From NCBI GenBank assembly GCA_025618425.1, contig CM046842.1, positions 25,331,562-25,395,561 of the forward strand: a DNA stretch of 64,000 nucleotides, given 5' to 3'. Both the position numbers and the translations under genes were made by a program. This DNA comes from Heliocidaris tuberculata. Lineage: Eukaryota > Echinodermata > Echinoidea > Camarodonta > Echinometridae. Shown in pieces: positions 12,000 through 22,605 of the stretch; position 1 is the stretch's first letter; every line of letters begins with the position of its first letter. Under the pieces are notes generated by a model. That model saw only the letters and a list, made by a program, of their open reading frames with translations. It did not search any database and had not been told where the DNA came from.

Positions 12000-12338
12000 T
12001 TGCAAAGCGATATATTTTTATTCGGAGATCGATTACAATTAAAGTGCATTGACCGAGTACCGTCTGCCACAATTAGAAATTACCGACGCTGATTCGCCGA
12101 ATCTGTACGTTGAAGCGATGAATACATTACCATAAATGCATATATTACTGAATTTGACCTTTCTTACTGCGCATGCTCTAAGCTGATGCGCGTAATGTGT
12201 TTCATACCGCGTACAAACTAATGCTACTCTCGGGGAGCATCTTACAAAATGAATCATGCATTTACGCTCATGAATTATGCAAAGTGCTTATCGGGCCTTC
12301 TAATGGACCCCGACAAGATGGCGGAGCTTTAGGGGCCT
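12000..12338. promoter_or_regulatory. second copy of the CpG-containing block with YY1-like site
   Basis: Same content as 6120-6480, including GACAAGATGGCGGAGC near 12314-12329. Here it is followed by unrelated AT-rich DNA and not by a recognisable exon, so if it is a promoter it is orphaned. Confidence 0.25.
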
Positions 12339-13008
12339 GCATATATCTATCTAGCTAGCTATATATGGCTATGCCTATATAGCTATATGAGTAGATTCTG
12401 ATATAATATATCACATATTATGTGATATCTATAGGCTATGACATGGCTAAAAATAAATATCGTAGATGCCTATAGTATTATGGATATGGGCTTATCTTAT
12501 GATAATATTCACGATTTATTCCAATTGTTAGATCTGCTAGTCTGCGGTGTATTCTTCATGTCATGATCTGACTGGCATGGGATTGGCATGCATGACATTG
12601 TCATTGGCATTATTGGCATCGTCATTGACTTGTCTTGTAAAGTAAGTAACGTCAACCCAGCGGTAAATTAGACCTAACGTTAAAGACTATAGATACATGC
12701 CTAGATGAACACAGTTTCTAATATATGCAGGTCTAACTCATTAGGTCTAGATCTAGATATTTTAAGTTAGATTTCGATCAGATCTAACTTAGTCTAGACT
12801 ACGGTAGACCTAGTAGTAGACTCTAAAGTTAGATTAATTGTGCAAATTATTTGGGTGTTTTTATACGGCCTTGCATGCAAGTGAAGCAATATTATACTGT
12901 CTACAGGTCTAACACAGTAACAGTTAACTTGGATCTAAGTTAGGTTAGATCTACATCCCATATTCTAGTAGACTCTACTACACTGCACCAACCTTGACTA
13001 CGGTCAGA
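12339..13008. other. AT-rich spacer with many AGATCT / TCTAGA palindromes
   Basis: No gene. The stretch is dominated by variants of AGATCTAAC, GTCTAGAC and CTAGATCTAGAT in both orientations, giving a degenerate palindromic texture that recurs near 7130, 20600-20930 and 21200. Confidence 0.5.
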
Positions 13009-13330
13009 CTAGAGCCTGGGGGTAGGGGTAGGGGGGGGGGGGATACTCGACCACAAAAGTGGTACTGGTAGGTACATGTATGTGCCGCCGGCAGGACAAA
13101 AAGGGGGCTTCACCTTCGGAAAGAGCGTAGATCTATCATGAAAAGGATCATCTTCGGAACTACTAACATTTTGGAAAAAAGGGTCTTTGGAACTAGAATA
13201 TAATATAAATATACTACGGAACTGGTTCTCACTTGTGAGCTCCAAGTCCCATTAGCTAAATTATACGCTGTGTGTCATGGCAAGTCTATGGTGTGTGTAT
13301 TATGAGCGGGGTTAGTAATTCGCATGCATG
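13009..13330 (+). mobile_element. truncated copy of a G-tract hAT-like MITE
   Basis: Shares order and sequence with the bounded element at 41535-42156: G run, ctcGACC..AAAAGTGGT, GTGCCGCCGGCA, GACAAAAAGGGGGCTTC, GAAAAGGA, GGAACTACT, TATAATATAAATAT, ACGGAACTGG, TGTGTCATGG. The right end with the C run is missing. Confidence 0.7.
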
Positions 13331-13539
13331 CGCTCAGCATGAATGATTGATCTTGATCTTGATACAAACGCTTGGTGTGGCTATCCCGTACATTGGAACC
13401 GGATTGAAAGCTTCAGCAATGGGGAAAGCCCAGAGAAATTAAGCACCCGGAATGAAACTCGTTTTCAACTTTCACCAAAAATGGTATTGATTGAGTAAAG
13501 GATGGTATTTTCGGCCGGGAGGAGAATTCGCCCGGCACG

Positions 13540-14160
13540 ACGTAGGCATGGCAAAAATCACTTTAAAATGCATAGCATGAGAAATCGATAAAAACTACTT
13601 CGAAAAATCAACTGAAGGCAATTTCAATAGCCCTGTCTATCACCTTTAGAAATGTGCGAACATTTATACAATGGCGTATCAATTCGAACCTGATTTCTAT
13701 GGGCAGTACAAACTACAATAGGCCTTTGAAATTGCCCTTGAGTTTATTTTTCGAAAGTAGTTTTTATCGTCTTGAGAGCATATCACATGCAATACATACC
13801 AAAGTGTCAAAGTCACAGGGGAGCCGCAGTTGCAATGAAAAAAAAATAACCATAAATATCACATTTTAGCGATGTAATTGGCGGTCCCGCTACCCTAATC
13901 TGAAAATTCTCGTGTCTTACGCGTGTCCGTAGTGGAAATTTTCAGTTTTAGATCGGGATTTATCGTATGTCATGTCGCAGGCTCAAAAGTGTCCAATCGC
14001 ATGTTGCAGTCAAAGATAGTCGGTGCGTGCGTGAGACGCACACGCGATATCTCCGTCAGTCTTGAGATTTCTGTTCTGATACCGCGGGAGCAGTTTTCGG
14101 CCGGGTTGTACGCGGGGGAGCTCCGGCGTTGGACTGCCTTCGAGACACAGGGTAAATGAA
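13540..14160 (+). repeat. dispersed repeat segment, paralogous to 55580-56040
   Basis: Shared landmarks in the same order: AATCACTTTAAAATGCAT, AACCATAAATATCACATTT, TTTAGATCGGGATTTATCG, CTCAAAAGTGTCCAATCGC, GAGCTCCGGCG. It diverges by roughly a quarter of positions. Probably part of a larger old element; no coding frame is supported. Confidence 0.6.
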
Positions 14161-14199
14161 AATGAATATTACCATGGCAATTCTTGATTTTCTTCCTGG

Positions 14200-15040
14200 A
14201 TTTTTTTATTTTTCATTTTTATTTTTATTTTTTATATATATTTTTTTTTTATGGGGGGGGGGGGTTAAAATAGTAAACAATAGTTGCTCTCATGATTTTT
14301 TTTTTTGGTGTTTTTTTTTGTTTGGTGTTTTTTCATACCAAAAAGTGTGTTGCATTCTCAACCATGCGCGCGCGCGTATCACTTTCCCTCTGCGATTCCC
14401 TCCATAGAACCCTGTACATTAATCATGAAAAACGTAAATTTCAACTTTTAGAAATACTTATATCTTTTTCACTTTTTAACAATTTAATTCAGTTAAAAAG
14501 GAATATGAATATTGAAGAAACAAAGAAGCTGCTGAGCATAAAAATGTAATCATCTCATATGTAGAATTCTGGCCAATTTTGTTTGAAAACGGCCTTTTTA
14601 TGTTGCCTCACAAAAACGTAGAACACCCAAATTACACGTGTTTCTATGGGGAAAGTAATCGACTCGCAGTGACAAGGTAATTTTGTTAATTGGTTAGCAG
14701 TGCTGTTAATGGTGGGAATTAACCAGTTAAAAGGTTTCTTAAAAGAGAAAGAGTTCTAGGTTTGACCTTTCTTATTTTGACTTCTACTGATTTTGTAGAA
14801 TTCTGGCCTTTTTATGAATTAGTTATGAAATATTTTGTGTTTTTAGACTGATTCTGTGCGCGCGCACCACTGATCTCTACAGAGATCAGTGGCGCGCACG
14901 TGTCATTCTGATGACATTCAGGCTACGCGCAGATGCAACAAATTGCGCGAAACTTATTGACATGTTTTGGGGGGGTTGTTGTTTTGTTTTGTTTTGTTTT
15001 TTGTTGTTGTTGTTTTTTTTGTGTGTGTTTTTTTTAGGCT
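14200..15040. other. no gene; T-rich and G-tract low-complexity DNA
   Basis: Contains T-rich runs and a G run (14200-14330), a strong hairpin at 14856-14899 whose stem includes CACTGATCTCT and its complement, and TTGTT-type simple sequence (14975-15035) directly before the LINE. Confidence 0.6.
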
Positions 15041-15083
15041 AATCTATTGACCATTACAATCCTGGAACCCTACCCACCCCACA

Positions 15084-15957
15084 ATGTCTAAGATATCGAA
15101 ACAAATAACTGTAAGTTCGTGGGATGTAGATGTACTTATTAAACGAATGAACGGATCAAGACAATGTAAGCTGGATGACCCTTTGTTTTGTGAAAAAATT
15201 GTTACAGATATTGTCTTTCTAAGTGAGACCCATTTATCATACAGTGAAAGCGTTTCATATGAAGGATACAAATATTATGCAAACCGTCGGTCACAGGAAC
15301 CGAGCAGATTGAGAGGACGATTAGGAGTTCTGGTTAAACAGCCACTTGTAAAGGGAATTACCATTATCGATAGAACCTGTAGTGAATATATATGGCTGAA
15401 GCTTAGTCATACTTTCTTTGGTTTCAAAAATGATATCTACATATAATACAGTACCATCAGCCAATTCATCATACACATTGAGAACAGGAATAGATAAAGA
15501 GATATTCGAAAAATCTAGAAAGAAAATTATTTAAATATGGAGTGCAAATGGAGAAGTCATTATCATGGGAGACCTCAATGCTCACATCAATAGAGATGAT
15601 TGTTTTGTGACTACATCAGACTGGATTCAAATGATCAGTCCGTAAACTCCCTCCCTAATGCCTATATCGCAGACACAACCCCCCAACGTAGAAACCTGTC
15701 AATACAGCAAGCCACTAATAACTACGAAAGCAAATTTTAGATCTATGCATAACTGCTCAACTCCGAATATTAAACGGAAGATCATTAGGCGATACAGTGG
15801 GTAGAGCGACATTCTATAATACAAGAGGTGTCTCAATAGATGATTACTGTATATGTAGCGCCTCATTACTCAATAAAGTTGTAGCATTTGAAGTTGGGGA
15901 ATTCTGGCCTCTGTTATCCGATCATTGCCAAATAACATTAACCCTCACTTGTATTCA
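15084..15957 (+). pseudogene. LINE endonuclease domain, frameshifted
   Basis: Begins near MSKISKQITVSSWDVDVL. Recognisable catalytic blocks: DIVFLSETH (Glu of the ETH box), later GDLNAHI (box usually GDFN), and SDHC with the catalytic His near 15920. The frame is broken at about 15440 and again at about 15535-15615 and 15735. The endonuclease would nick target DNA to prime reverse transcription. All key boxes are present but spread over different frames. Confidence 0.8.
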
Positions 15958-15968
15958 CCCATGATGAC

Positions 15969-17760
15969 ATGGTGCTACATGATATACAATCGTGCAAATG
16001 GAACCGAACGATTGAAGATCAGTTTATTACAAAATTAAACAAAGACAATTTTGAAAAAATAAGATTGGATATTTCAGATAATTCAACCTATGACATAAAT
16101 CCAGAAAACAAAATAAAAAGAATAAACAAAATAGTTAATAATTTTACTCAAACATTAAAAGTCGCAGCAGGGGTTTCTGTTGGCCAAAATAAGAGAGCTA
16201 ATTTTAAGAAAATGAAAGACAAACCATGGTTTAATTCGATTTGTAGATCCAAACTACGACTAATAAGGAAGCTATGCAGAGATTTAAGAAAAACACCATG
16301 GAATACAGCATTACGGCTAAAAGTTCTATACAAAAACTCCTTAAAAGAATAACGCGTAAAAATCAAAGAGCTCACAAAAAACGTATATTTGATAAATTAC
16401 TCTCTCAAGACAACAGGTCAACAGCGAACCCTCATCCTTTTGGAGACTTGTCGACAGAATAAAAGAAAAAAACCGAGATGATGCTTCTACAAATATAACA
16501 GCGAAAGAATGGCACGATCATTTTAAAAAGCTTATGAACAGAGATTATAAAGTTAACTTTGATACTGAAAAAGACTCGAAACAAGTAAATTATGATATAC
16601 GAAAACTGAACTGTACTATCACAGACAGAGAGGCCAGATGCTATTAAAACTCTTAAAAGAAGGAAATCAGGTGGTATTAATAACTTATTAAATGAAATGA
16701 TTATATCCTCAGGGAACGTTCACTTTAGAACTTATGTAGACATAATTATTTAATGCTATTTTAAAAACGGGAATTTACCCAATATTTGGAGGGATAACCT
16801 CATAAAACCAATATTCAAAGGAAGATGCAGTAACGACCCCTCTAATTGTAGAGGAATAGCCCTCACAAGCTCCCTTGCAAAACTATTCTCAAGAATACTT
16901 TACAATAGACTTCAAACATATCTCGAAGAAAACAATATAATGTCCTCTAAGCAGATAGATTTCAGAAGAGGTTGCAGAACTAGTGACCACGTATTTACCT
17001 TAAAGACACTAATAGATAAAATGTTTACAAATAAGAAATATTTATACGTGTGCTTTGTGGATTTCCGCAAAGCGTTCGATCTTGTGAACAGAAAAGCTTT
17101 ACTCTTCAAATTAAAAAATCACAACATAACCGGTCCATTCTACGACGTAATTAAAAATATGTATAAAGATTTACGATTCTCTATTAAACTCCAAAACAAA
17201 ATTACCCCTTCTTTCTCCACTTCGGTAGGAGTAAAACAAGGGTTTGTACTAAGCCCGACCCTTTTCTCTCTGTATCTGAATGATATTGTAGATTCATTCG
17301 GAGATGATTGCCATCCGGTGACATTAGGTTCAGGAGAAAAAATTCCATGTCTTATGTCTGATGATCTTTTTATCGTATCTGAAAAAGAGTGTGGGCTTCA
17401 AATTGCACTGAACCATTTAAATGAATATTGTGAAAAGTGGAATTTAGAAATCAACACTGCATGGAAAGACAAAGATAATGATTTTCAATAAGGCAGGAAG
17501 AATGATGAAGAGAAAGGTATTTTCATTTTGATAAAACCAAGATAGAAATGACTAACGAATACAAATATTTAGGTATAATCTTCAAACCATCGGGCACATT
17601 TACACACGCAATCAAACATCTAATCAATAAGGCCAAAAAGGCCGTGTTTAGCCTACGAAACATCTTCCCGAAAGACCGAATGTGCTTAACCCTTTCAAGA
17701 CAATTGACCACATTTTTGTGGTTTGGCTCAATAACTTTTGATTCAGAGCTCTAAAAAATA
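15969..17760 (+). pseudogene. LINE reverse transcriptase domain, degraded
   Basis: After a basic linker (about 15969-16460) the RT blocks are visible: NCRGIALTSSLAKLFSRIL (about 16846-16902), FRRGCRTSDHVFTL, motif A FVDFRKAFDLVNR (Asp of DFRKAFD), motif B GVKQGFVLSPTLFSLYLND and motif C as MSDDLFIVS. The usual tyrosine-alanine before the two catalytic aspartates is replaced (M-S-D-D), and motif B has Phe where Asp or Cys is usual. Frame breaks occur near 16460-16640 and after 17491, where the frame resumes at 17548 with MTNEYKYLGIIFKPSG. A TTAA-type MITE interrupts the coding part at 17686. Confidence 0.85.
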
Positions 17761-18100
17761 CACCAGGTGCATGAGTAGAAAGAGAAAAAAATTTCTTCAC
17801 ACACTATGTCCATTTTCGTTGCATGTCCATATTGTGTTTGATCTCAGGAATTTTTATAACAAGAATAATCTGTAAAAAAACTTAAATTGGCAACATATTG
17901 AGAGGTTCAAAATCATTGTTTTTTATCCAAACTGGCAATTTTTTCAACTTTTCGACAAAATTTCTAACCATGTATATCGTTTCCAAAGACATTACACCTT
18001 ATTAGAACCATGTGGCACTAAAAGAAAAATATTTTTATTGCCAATTTGAAGAACAAAATGTGATCAATTAAGCTCTTAAATAATTCCTGTCCTGAAAGGG
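17690..18100 (+). mobile_element. 411-bp TTAA-type (piggyBac-like) MITE, copy 1, inside the LINE
   Basis: Terminal inverted repeats CCCTTTCAAGACA and TGTCCTGAAAGGG; target duplication TTAA at 17686-17689 and 18101-18104. Removing one TTAA plus the element restores the LINE sequence GTGCTTAATACC with continuing similarity to the RT C-terminus. TTAA duplication with CCC ends is the pattern of piggyBac-type elements. No transposase is present. Confidence 0.9.
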
Positions 18101-18104
18101 TTAA

Positions 18105-18899
18105 TACCATAGTTAAAACATTTCGATACCTATAAGACCGATCATTCTATATAATTCTGAAATATGGGGGCTTAAATATTTGATAAATGAGACTAAAGAA
18201 CTTGAAAAATGCTATAAAACTGTCCTACCAGAAGCCTTACAAGTAAAATTTTTAAAAATCCTAATAGGAACGAATAGATCGGCGATGAACAGCGCTGTCT
18301 TGGCGGAAACCGGGCGATTTCCCCTTGCTTTGACAACATTAAAAGATGCAGTTGGCTGTTGGCACCACATAATAAACTCCGCTGACAAAAGCTTAGTAAA
18401 GCAAACTTACATTGAAGGCATGAACATAAACACCAATTATTGCAAACACATGAAATCTTTTTAAAACTCATTAGGATTTTCACATATTTGGCAAAATCAT
18501 GACACGTTTTCTATCAGAAGGTTAAAGGAAGCTATACTCGGCAAATTAAAAGATAGATATATAAAAGCCTGGAAAGACACCCTAATTAATGAAAACAATA
18601 CCGAATACTCTACAAAATTGAAAACATATAAAATCCTAAAAACCAATTACAAATTTGAAAACTACCTGTTGCTCGATATTGAAAAAACACATATATCAAA
18701 ATATACCAAAATCAGGATAAGTAATAGTAACCTAATGATTGGGGAAGGTCGTTACAAAAAATTAGCACAAGTAGATAGGATATGCCCACTATGTAAAGTA
18801 GGCATAGAGGATGAAAAGCACTTCATATTGGAATGTTCCCACTTAAATGATCCCAGATTAAGAATGTTCTCTAAACTAAACAAGAGAAATTTAAACTAA
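18105..18899 (+). pseudogene. LINE C-terminal region with zinc knuckle
   Basis: Continues the element after the MITE: IRPIILYNSEIWGLKYL in frame with ...NETKELEKCYKTVLP..., a stop at about 18462, then a second frame ending KVGIEDEKHFILECSHL. The C-x2-C...H-x4-C spacing (CPLCK...HFILEC) is the usual C-terminal nucleic-acid-binding knuckle of such LINEs. Confidence 0.75.
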
Positions 18900-19189
18900 T
18901 TTTGTCAAATAACGAAACAGACATACACAAGATAATAATCTTAGGAATAAGCGAAATGTATGACAAACGATCAGACCTGCTGAAAAGAAATGAATCATAA
19001 AATCAACATAATGCGCCCCCACCCATTGGCTCACATAAGTATAATCTGCCGCAAGGTATTGGTATATTGTATTATATTTAAAAGATGTTGGTATTATGTT
19101 ATACTGTATAGTCAAAAGATGTTGTTATGCAATGTAATACATTACATATCAAGTATTGTTATCACGGGAGTGGACACCCACAATAATAT

Positions 19190-19266
19190 TGTCCGTTGTT
19201 AGTGGGGGGATGATCTATTATCATCCCCCACTAACAATGGATAGTGTGTTCGTGTCTACGCCACTG
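19190..19266. repeat. hairpin in the LINE 3' region
   Basis: CCGTTGTTAGTGGGGGGATGAT pairs with ATCATCCCCCACTAACAATGG around a short loop near 19215, and outer bases GTGGAC / GTCTACGCCAC extend the symmetry. Probably a small foldback insertion. Confidence 0.7.
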
Positions 19267-19474
19267 ATTGTTATATAATTATTATAAATATTCTAATGTA
19301 TCATGTTCCGAATTGGCTTGCGACATTTTTCATTTCTATTCTTTCTTTTTTTTGGGGGGGGGGGGGTGCTAAATCTATACCATGCTTTGAAGTGGAATTA
19401 TGACATGAGTTTTGTCTGGGATTTTTTGTTGGGGTTGTTTTGTGTAGTGTTGTTTTGTTTTTGTTTTTTTAATG

Positions 19475-19580
19475 TTATGTATACATGTACTTCTGTAACA
19501 TGCGCAATATGTTACTTCTGTATAATATGTTATGCTTCTGTCTATGTATATCTATGTATATCTATGTATGTCTATGTATC

Positions 19581-19617
<37 letters not shown>

Positions 19618-19745
19618 ATATATATACATGATATTTGTACTATGTATATTATGTTACAGAAGCATATATCATATATGGATCTATGTATACCTATGTATAT
19701 CTATATATATATCTATGCATACTTCTGTATACTATGTTACTTCTG
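19475..19745 (+). repeat. AT/GT-rich simple sequence (TATGTA, TA, TG runs)
   Basis: Part of the LINE 3' region: repeated TACTTCTGTATA and CTATGTATATCTATG units with embedded (TA)n and (TG)n. The long open frames crossing it are translated simple repeat. Confidence 0.8.
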
Positions 19746-19904
19746 TTTACTATGCTACTTTTGTATACCTGCTGTGCTCTGTAAAATGAAAATTGAGAAT
19801 GATCCTATATGTTTGGATTTTGAATCAATAAATGAATTTGAATTTGAAAATTTAAGAAGTGACAATAATATGAAATAAAGAGTAAAAAAATAGGATTTTG
19901 TCTT

Positions 19905-20735
19905 AAGTGGCCGAATTCTCCCCCCCCCCCTTTACTCTTCTTCGAAACGGGCAGGGGGGGGGGGGGGTCATGACCCTCGGGGGGGGGGGCACTCATATTG
20001 GACAGATGGGTATGTGCCGCTTTGACGACCCCCTTTCAACGGCCGATCGCCGTTCTCAAGATACTCGAATTTCTAAAAAAAAACTGCCGTTCGAGATCGC
20101 CCTTCTCACGCGTTCTCAAGATACCCGGCCGGAACAAGTGAGCTCCGTTTCCCCCGGCGCGCCCCGTTCCCTGTACTATAGCTCTCGCCTTCGTACGTCC
20201 ATTCACTTGCGTGCGCAATTGCATGTATGTATGCATGCACTGTAGAATCCCCACAGTAAGTGCCGTAGTTCCTAGGCTTAGTCTTTCAGCTGCATGGGTA
20301 TAGATCCTCCGTTCCAAAGATCCTATGTTTTTCGCTTCTAGTCAGTTCCTTAGACCCCCGTTTTGACTTCGAGGGCGGCTGCGGTACACCCCCGTCTGAA
20401 AAAAATTGAGTGCCCCCCCCTAACCCCGCGGGGGTCATGACGGCCGGAACGATGGAATGATTATAAAATTAAACAGCGGTGCTTTGGAACGGTTTTCTCT
20501 CTTCTTTTTCTCAACAAGAAAAAACTGGTGGAGTCTATGCTTTGGAACGGAAATTTAAGTGTAAAAATGGGGGTCTTCTGGGCGGCACATACATGTAGGC
20601 CTAATCACCGCACACTAGATCTAACGTTAGACCTATATACTGAGAGCCCCCCCCCCCCCCCCCCCCCGATTAGAGTCGATCTAGTCTTGGCGTCACGGGA
20701 GGGGGGGGGGGGAGGGGGCGAATGTCCGAGCTAAT
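19905..20735 (+). mobile_element. composite G-tract MITE, related to 41535-42156
   Basis: Contains the family blocks GTGCCGCTTTGACGACC, CGGAACGATGGAATGA, GCGGTGCTTTGGAACGG, TTTTCTCTCTTCTTTTTCTC, GTGTAAAAATGGGGGTC, TTCTGGGCGGCACATAC, ACTGAGAGCCCCCC. Extra G/C runs and repeated GGTCATGAC near 19965 and 20435 suggest one copy nested in another. Ends were not resolved. Confidence 0.65.
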
Positions 20736-21315
20736 GGTGATCCTTGTAGCTGTATATTTCAGCAATAAAATCACATTTGGCGTCCTAATTTGAAATGTGA
20801 GGTGGGGTGGAGATAAGGCGATAATAGAGGTTCCTTATTTTCTCATCTCTAGACTAGAGGGCAGCAAGCATAACTAACTTGGATCTTTGTATAGAGGTCT
20901 AGTAGATCTATAAAGTTAGATCTCACTCTCACGGTTAGTTGTGCAAATCAAAATCATAAAATTACAAATTGAGAAGAGATGAGAAAACAAGGAGCTTGTA
21001 TAGACTAGTTCTACATGTATATCACTCAGTTGCAACAAAGTTAGGTATATAGTATACATGTAGGTATGCAATGAAAATGAGACTTTAATATTTGTTAGCG
21101 AGCGAAGCAAGGGAACAAAAATGTTCGCTTCATTGTATTTCAAATTTGAACAGATGTTTTTTTTTTTAATAATGCATATTTTGTATGTTTGAGTAGACTT
21201 CTAGGACTAGTAGATCTAGGCCTACATGTGACTCTATAGAACCGAGTTTCATTTGTCTATATTGGGCGTTTCATGTAGACTACGCAAACCCTGTTTCCTT
21301 TTCTCTCTAAATTTT
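20736..21315. other. no gene recognised
   Basis: AT-rich, with AGATCTA / TCTAGA palindromes (20850-20930, 21195-21215) and a TACATGTA cluster. Nothing else is supported. Confidence 0.5.
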
Positions 21316-21530
21316 TTAAGTTAAGGTCAGGAGTCCCACCCCCCCCCCTCCCCGCGAAAGCACTGACATTAGAGCAAATTTGAGAGAAAGATAACGGCTC
21401 GCACCCCCCCCCTTTTTTTTTAGGCGGAGTTTCCCCCTTCCCGCGAAAAGCGCGAAAGCTTTGACGTTTTTTGAGAATTTTGAGACAAAGATAAAGGCTC
21501 GTAGCACCCTTTAAGGCCTTTTTCTCTCAC
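21316..21530 (-). repeat. two inverted fragments of the ~175-bp repeat found at 54.2-55.4 kb
   Basis: On the minus strand it reads GCCGTTATCTTTCTCTCAAA, then a CGTCAAAG...TTTCGCG block, GCGGGAAGGGGGAAACTCCG and CCTAAAAAAA, the same order as the units at 54225-55440. Two partial units are present. Confidence 0.7.
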
Positions 21531-22360
21531 CCTAGCCTTTTGACAAGGCCTCGTGACTTGGCTATTTTCCTCGTCATGCTGTGCCTGAGATGAGACTAGC
21601 CGGCGACGAAAAGAATCAACACGGCCCGGGTGAACGCGCGATCGAGCGACTTTAGTCGCGAGGCCTTTTGGAACCTGGGTTTCCATCGTCCGATATGAAT
21701 TATTCATGAGTTGACATTCGTATGCTAACACGCCTATCGAGGATTATCGACCAATCACAACGGTATCTGCGGGGCTTGCTTTCCATGATTGATGTAGCTT
21801 GCACGGGGTGCCGAGATGAAGGCGAATTTGCATACCAAATTTATGCTGACGTCATGCGAAGATACGTTCGCTGATTGGCTCCTACCTATAATAGGTAGCA
21901 GATCCTCGCTAGGAACAATGGATAGCATAAGAAATACAGGCCAGGTTCCAAAAGGCCCTCGCGACTCACGTCGCTCGATCACGCATTCACCGGGCTGGGC
22001 GGCTAGTCTTGTTATGCAGCCACTACTAGCTTACTTGCCGAGAAAAATAGCTAAGTCTCGAGGGCCTTGTCAAAAGGCTACTCTCACCCTTGCTTTTTTT
22101 CTCTCGTTTTTTTTTTTTTTTTTTTTGGGGGGGGGTGTTGTTTTTGTTTTTGTTTTTTGTTTTTGAGGGGGGGGGGGAGGGTGGAGGGCTACCGCCATCA
22201 CCGTCCCCTGGCTACGCGCCTGCGTACAGTAATTTCGGAAACTATACATTGCGCTATCCTTTTGTCACAACCTCAGTGTGATATTTCTATAAAGTGCAGC
22301 ATTACAAAATACACAAACTATTAAATAAAGAAATTACTTTGGAAAGTAATAATAGATCTA
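21531..22360. other. no gene; contains imperfect inverted segments and G/T-rich low complexity
   Basis: The blocks near 21535-21680 (TTTTGACAAGGCC..., TCGCGAGGCCTTTTGGAACC) recur inverted near 21940-22085 (GGTTCCAAAAGGCCCTCGCG..., GGGCCTTGTCAAAAGG), so 21530-22095 is probably an element with ~140-bp inverted ends. It is followed by T and G runs (22110-22180). Confidence 0.6.
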
Positions 22361-22605
22361 CAGTGGGTGATTTCAAGTTCGGTGTTGGTGTTGGTGTTGG
22401 TGTTGAGAGCGTGAATTGGGCTGCTGATTCTAGCCCCAACACCGAATTTGATTTTACAAAAATAATACCAATCACATTGATAGCTCAACACCTGGTGAAG
22501 TCAATCCCAGCACCAGCTTCATTTCAGGTTCGGTGTTGTGGCTGGTGCTAGTTTTGCCCCAACACCAACACCAGCTTTCAACACCGAACTTGAATTCACC
22601 CAGTG
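22361..22605. mobile_element. 245-bp foldback MITE with GGTGTT repeats, TA target site
   Basis: Ends CAGTGGGTGATTTCAAGTTC and, reverse complemented, CACTGGGTGAATTCAAGTTC; both are followed inwards by GGTGTT units. TA flanks both sides (22359-22360 and 22606-22607). Consistent with a Tc1/mariner-type target duplication, but TA alone is weak proof. Confidence 0.75.

Larger units (their letters stand above)
7317..12338 (+). repeat. segmental duplication, copy 2 (~5.02 kb)
   Basis: Direct near-identical copy of 1421-6473. It differs by short changes, for example a C insertion in exon A, CTG to CTA in the small reading frame (silent), and a G run of 27 instead of 31 bp at 11165-11191. After GGGGCCTG at 12338 it diverges into AT-rich unique sequence, with only a short GCATATATC match that may mark the junction. 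Confidence 0.95.
15040..19870 (+). mobile_element. LINE (non-LTR retrotransposon), CR1/L2-like, decayed
   Basis: Full-length-looking element: apurinic-type endonuclease near 15084-15955, reverse transcriptase near 16640-17490, a linker and thumb region, a C-terminal CCHC-like knuckle near 18780-18840, an AT-rich 3' part with TACTTCTGTATA-type repeats, and a tail near 19825-19850 of TTTGAA units. It is interrupted by frameshifts, stops and a 411-bp MITE, so it is inactive. Clade is a tentative call from motif wording (FVDFRKAFD, GVKQG.VLSPTLF). The 5' edge and target duplication were not resolved. Confidence 0.85.

Noticed and set aside
14292..14549. Hydrophobic frames near 14.2-14.5 kb resembling membrane proteins
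   Set aside because: Phe-rich translation of T runs.
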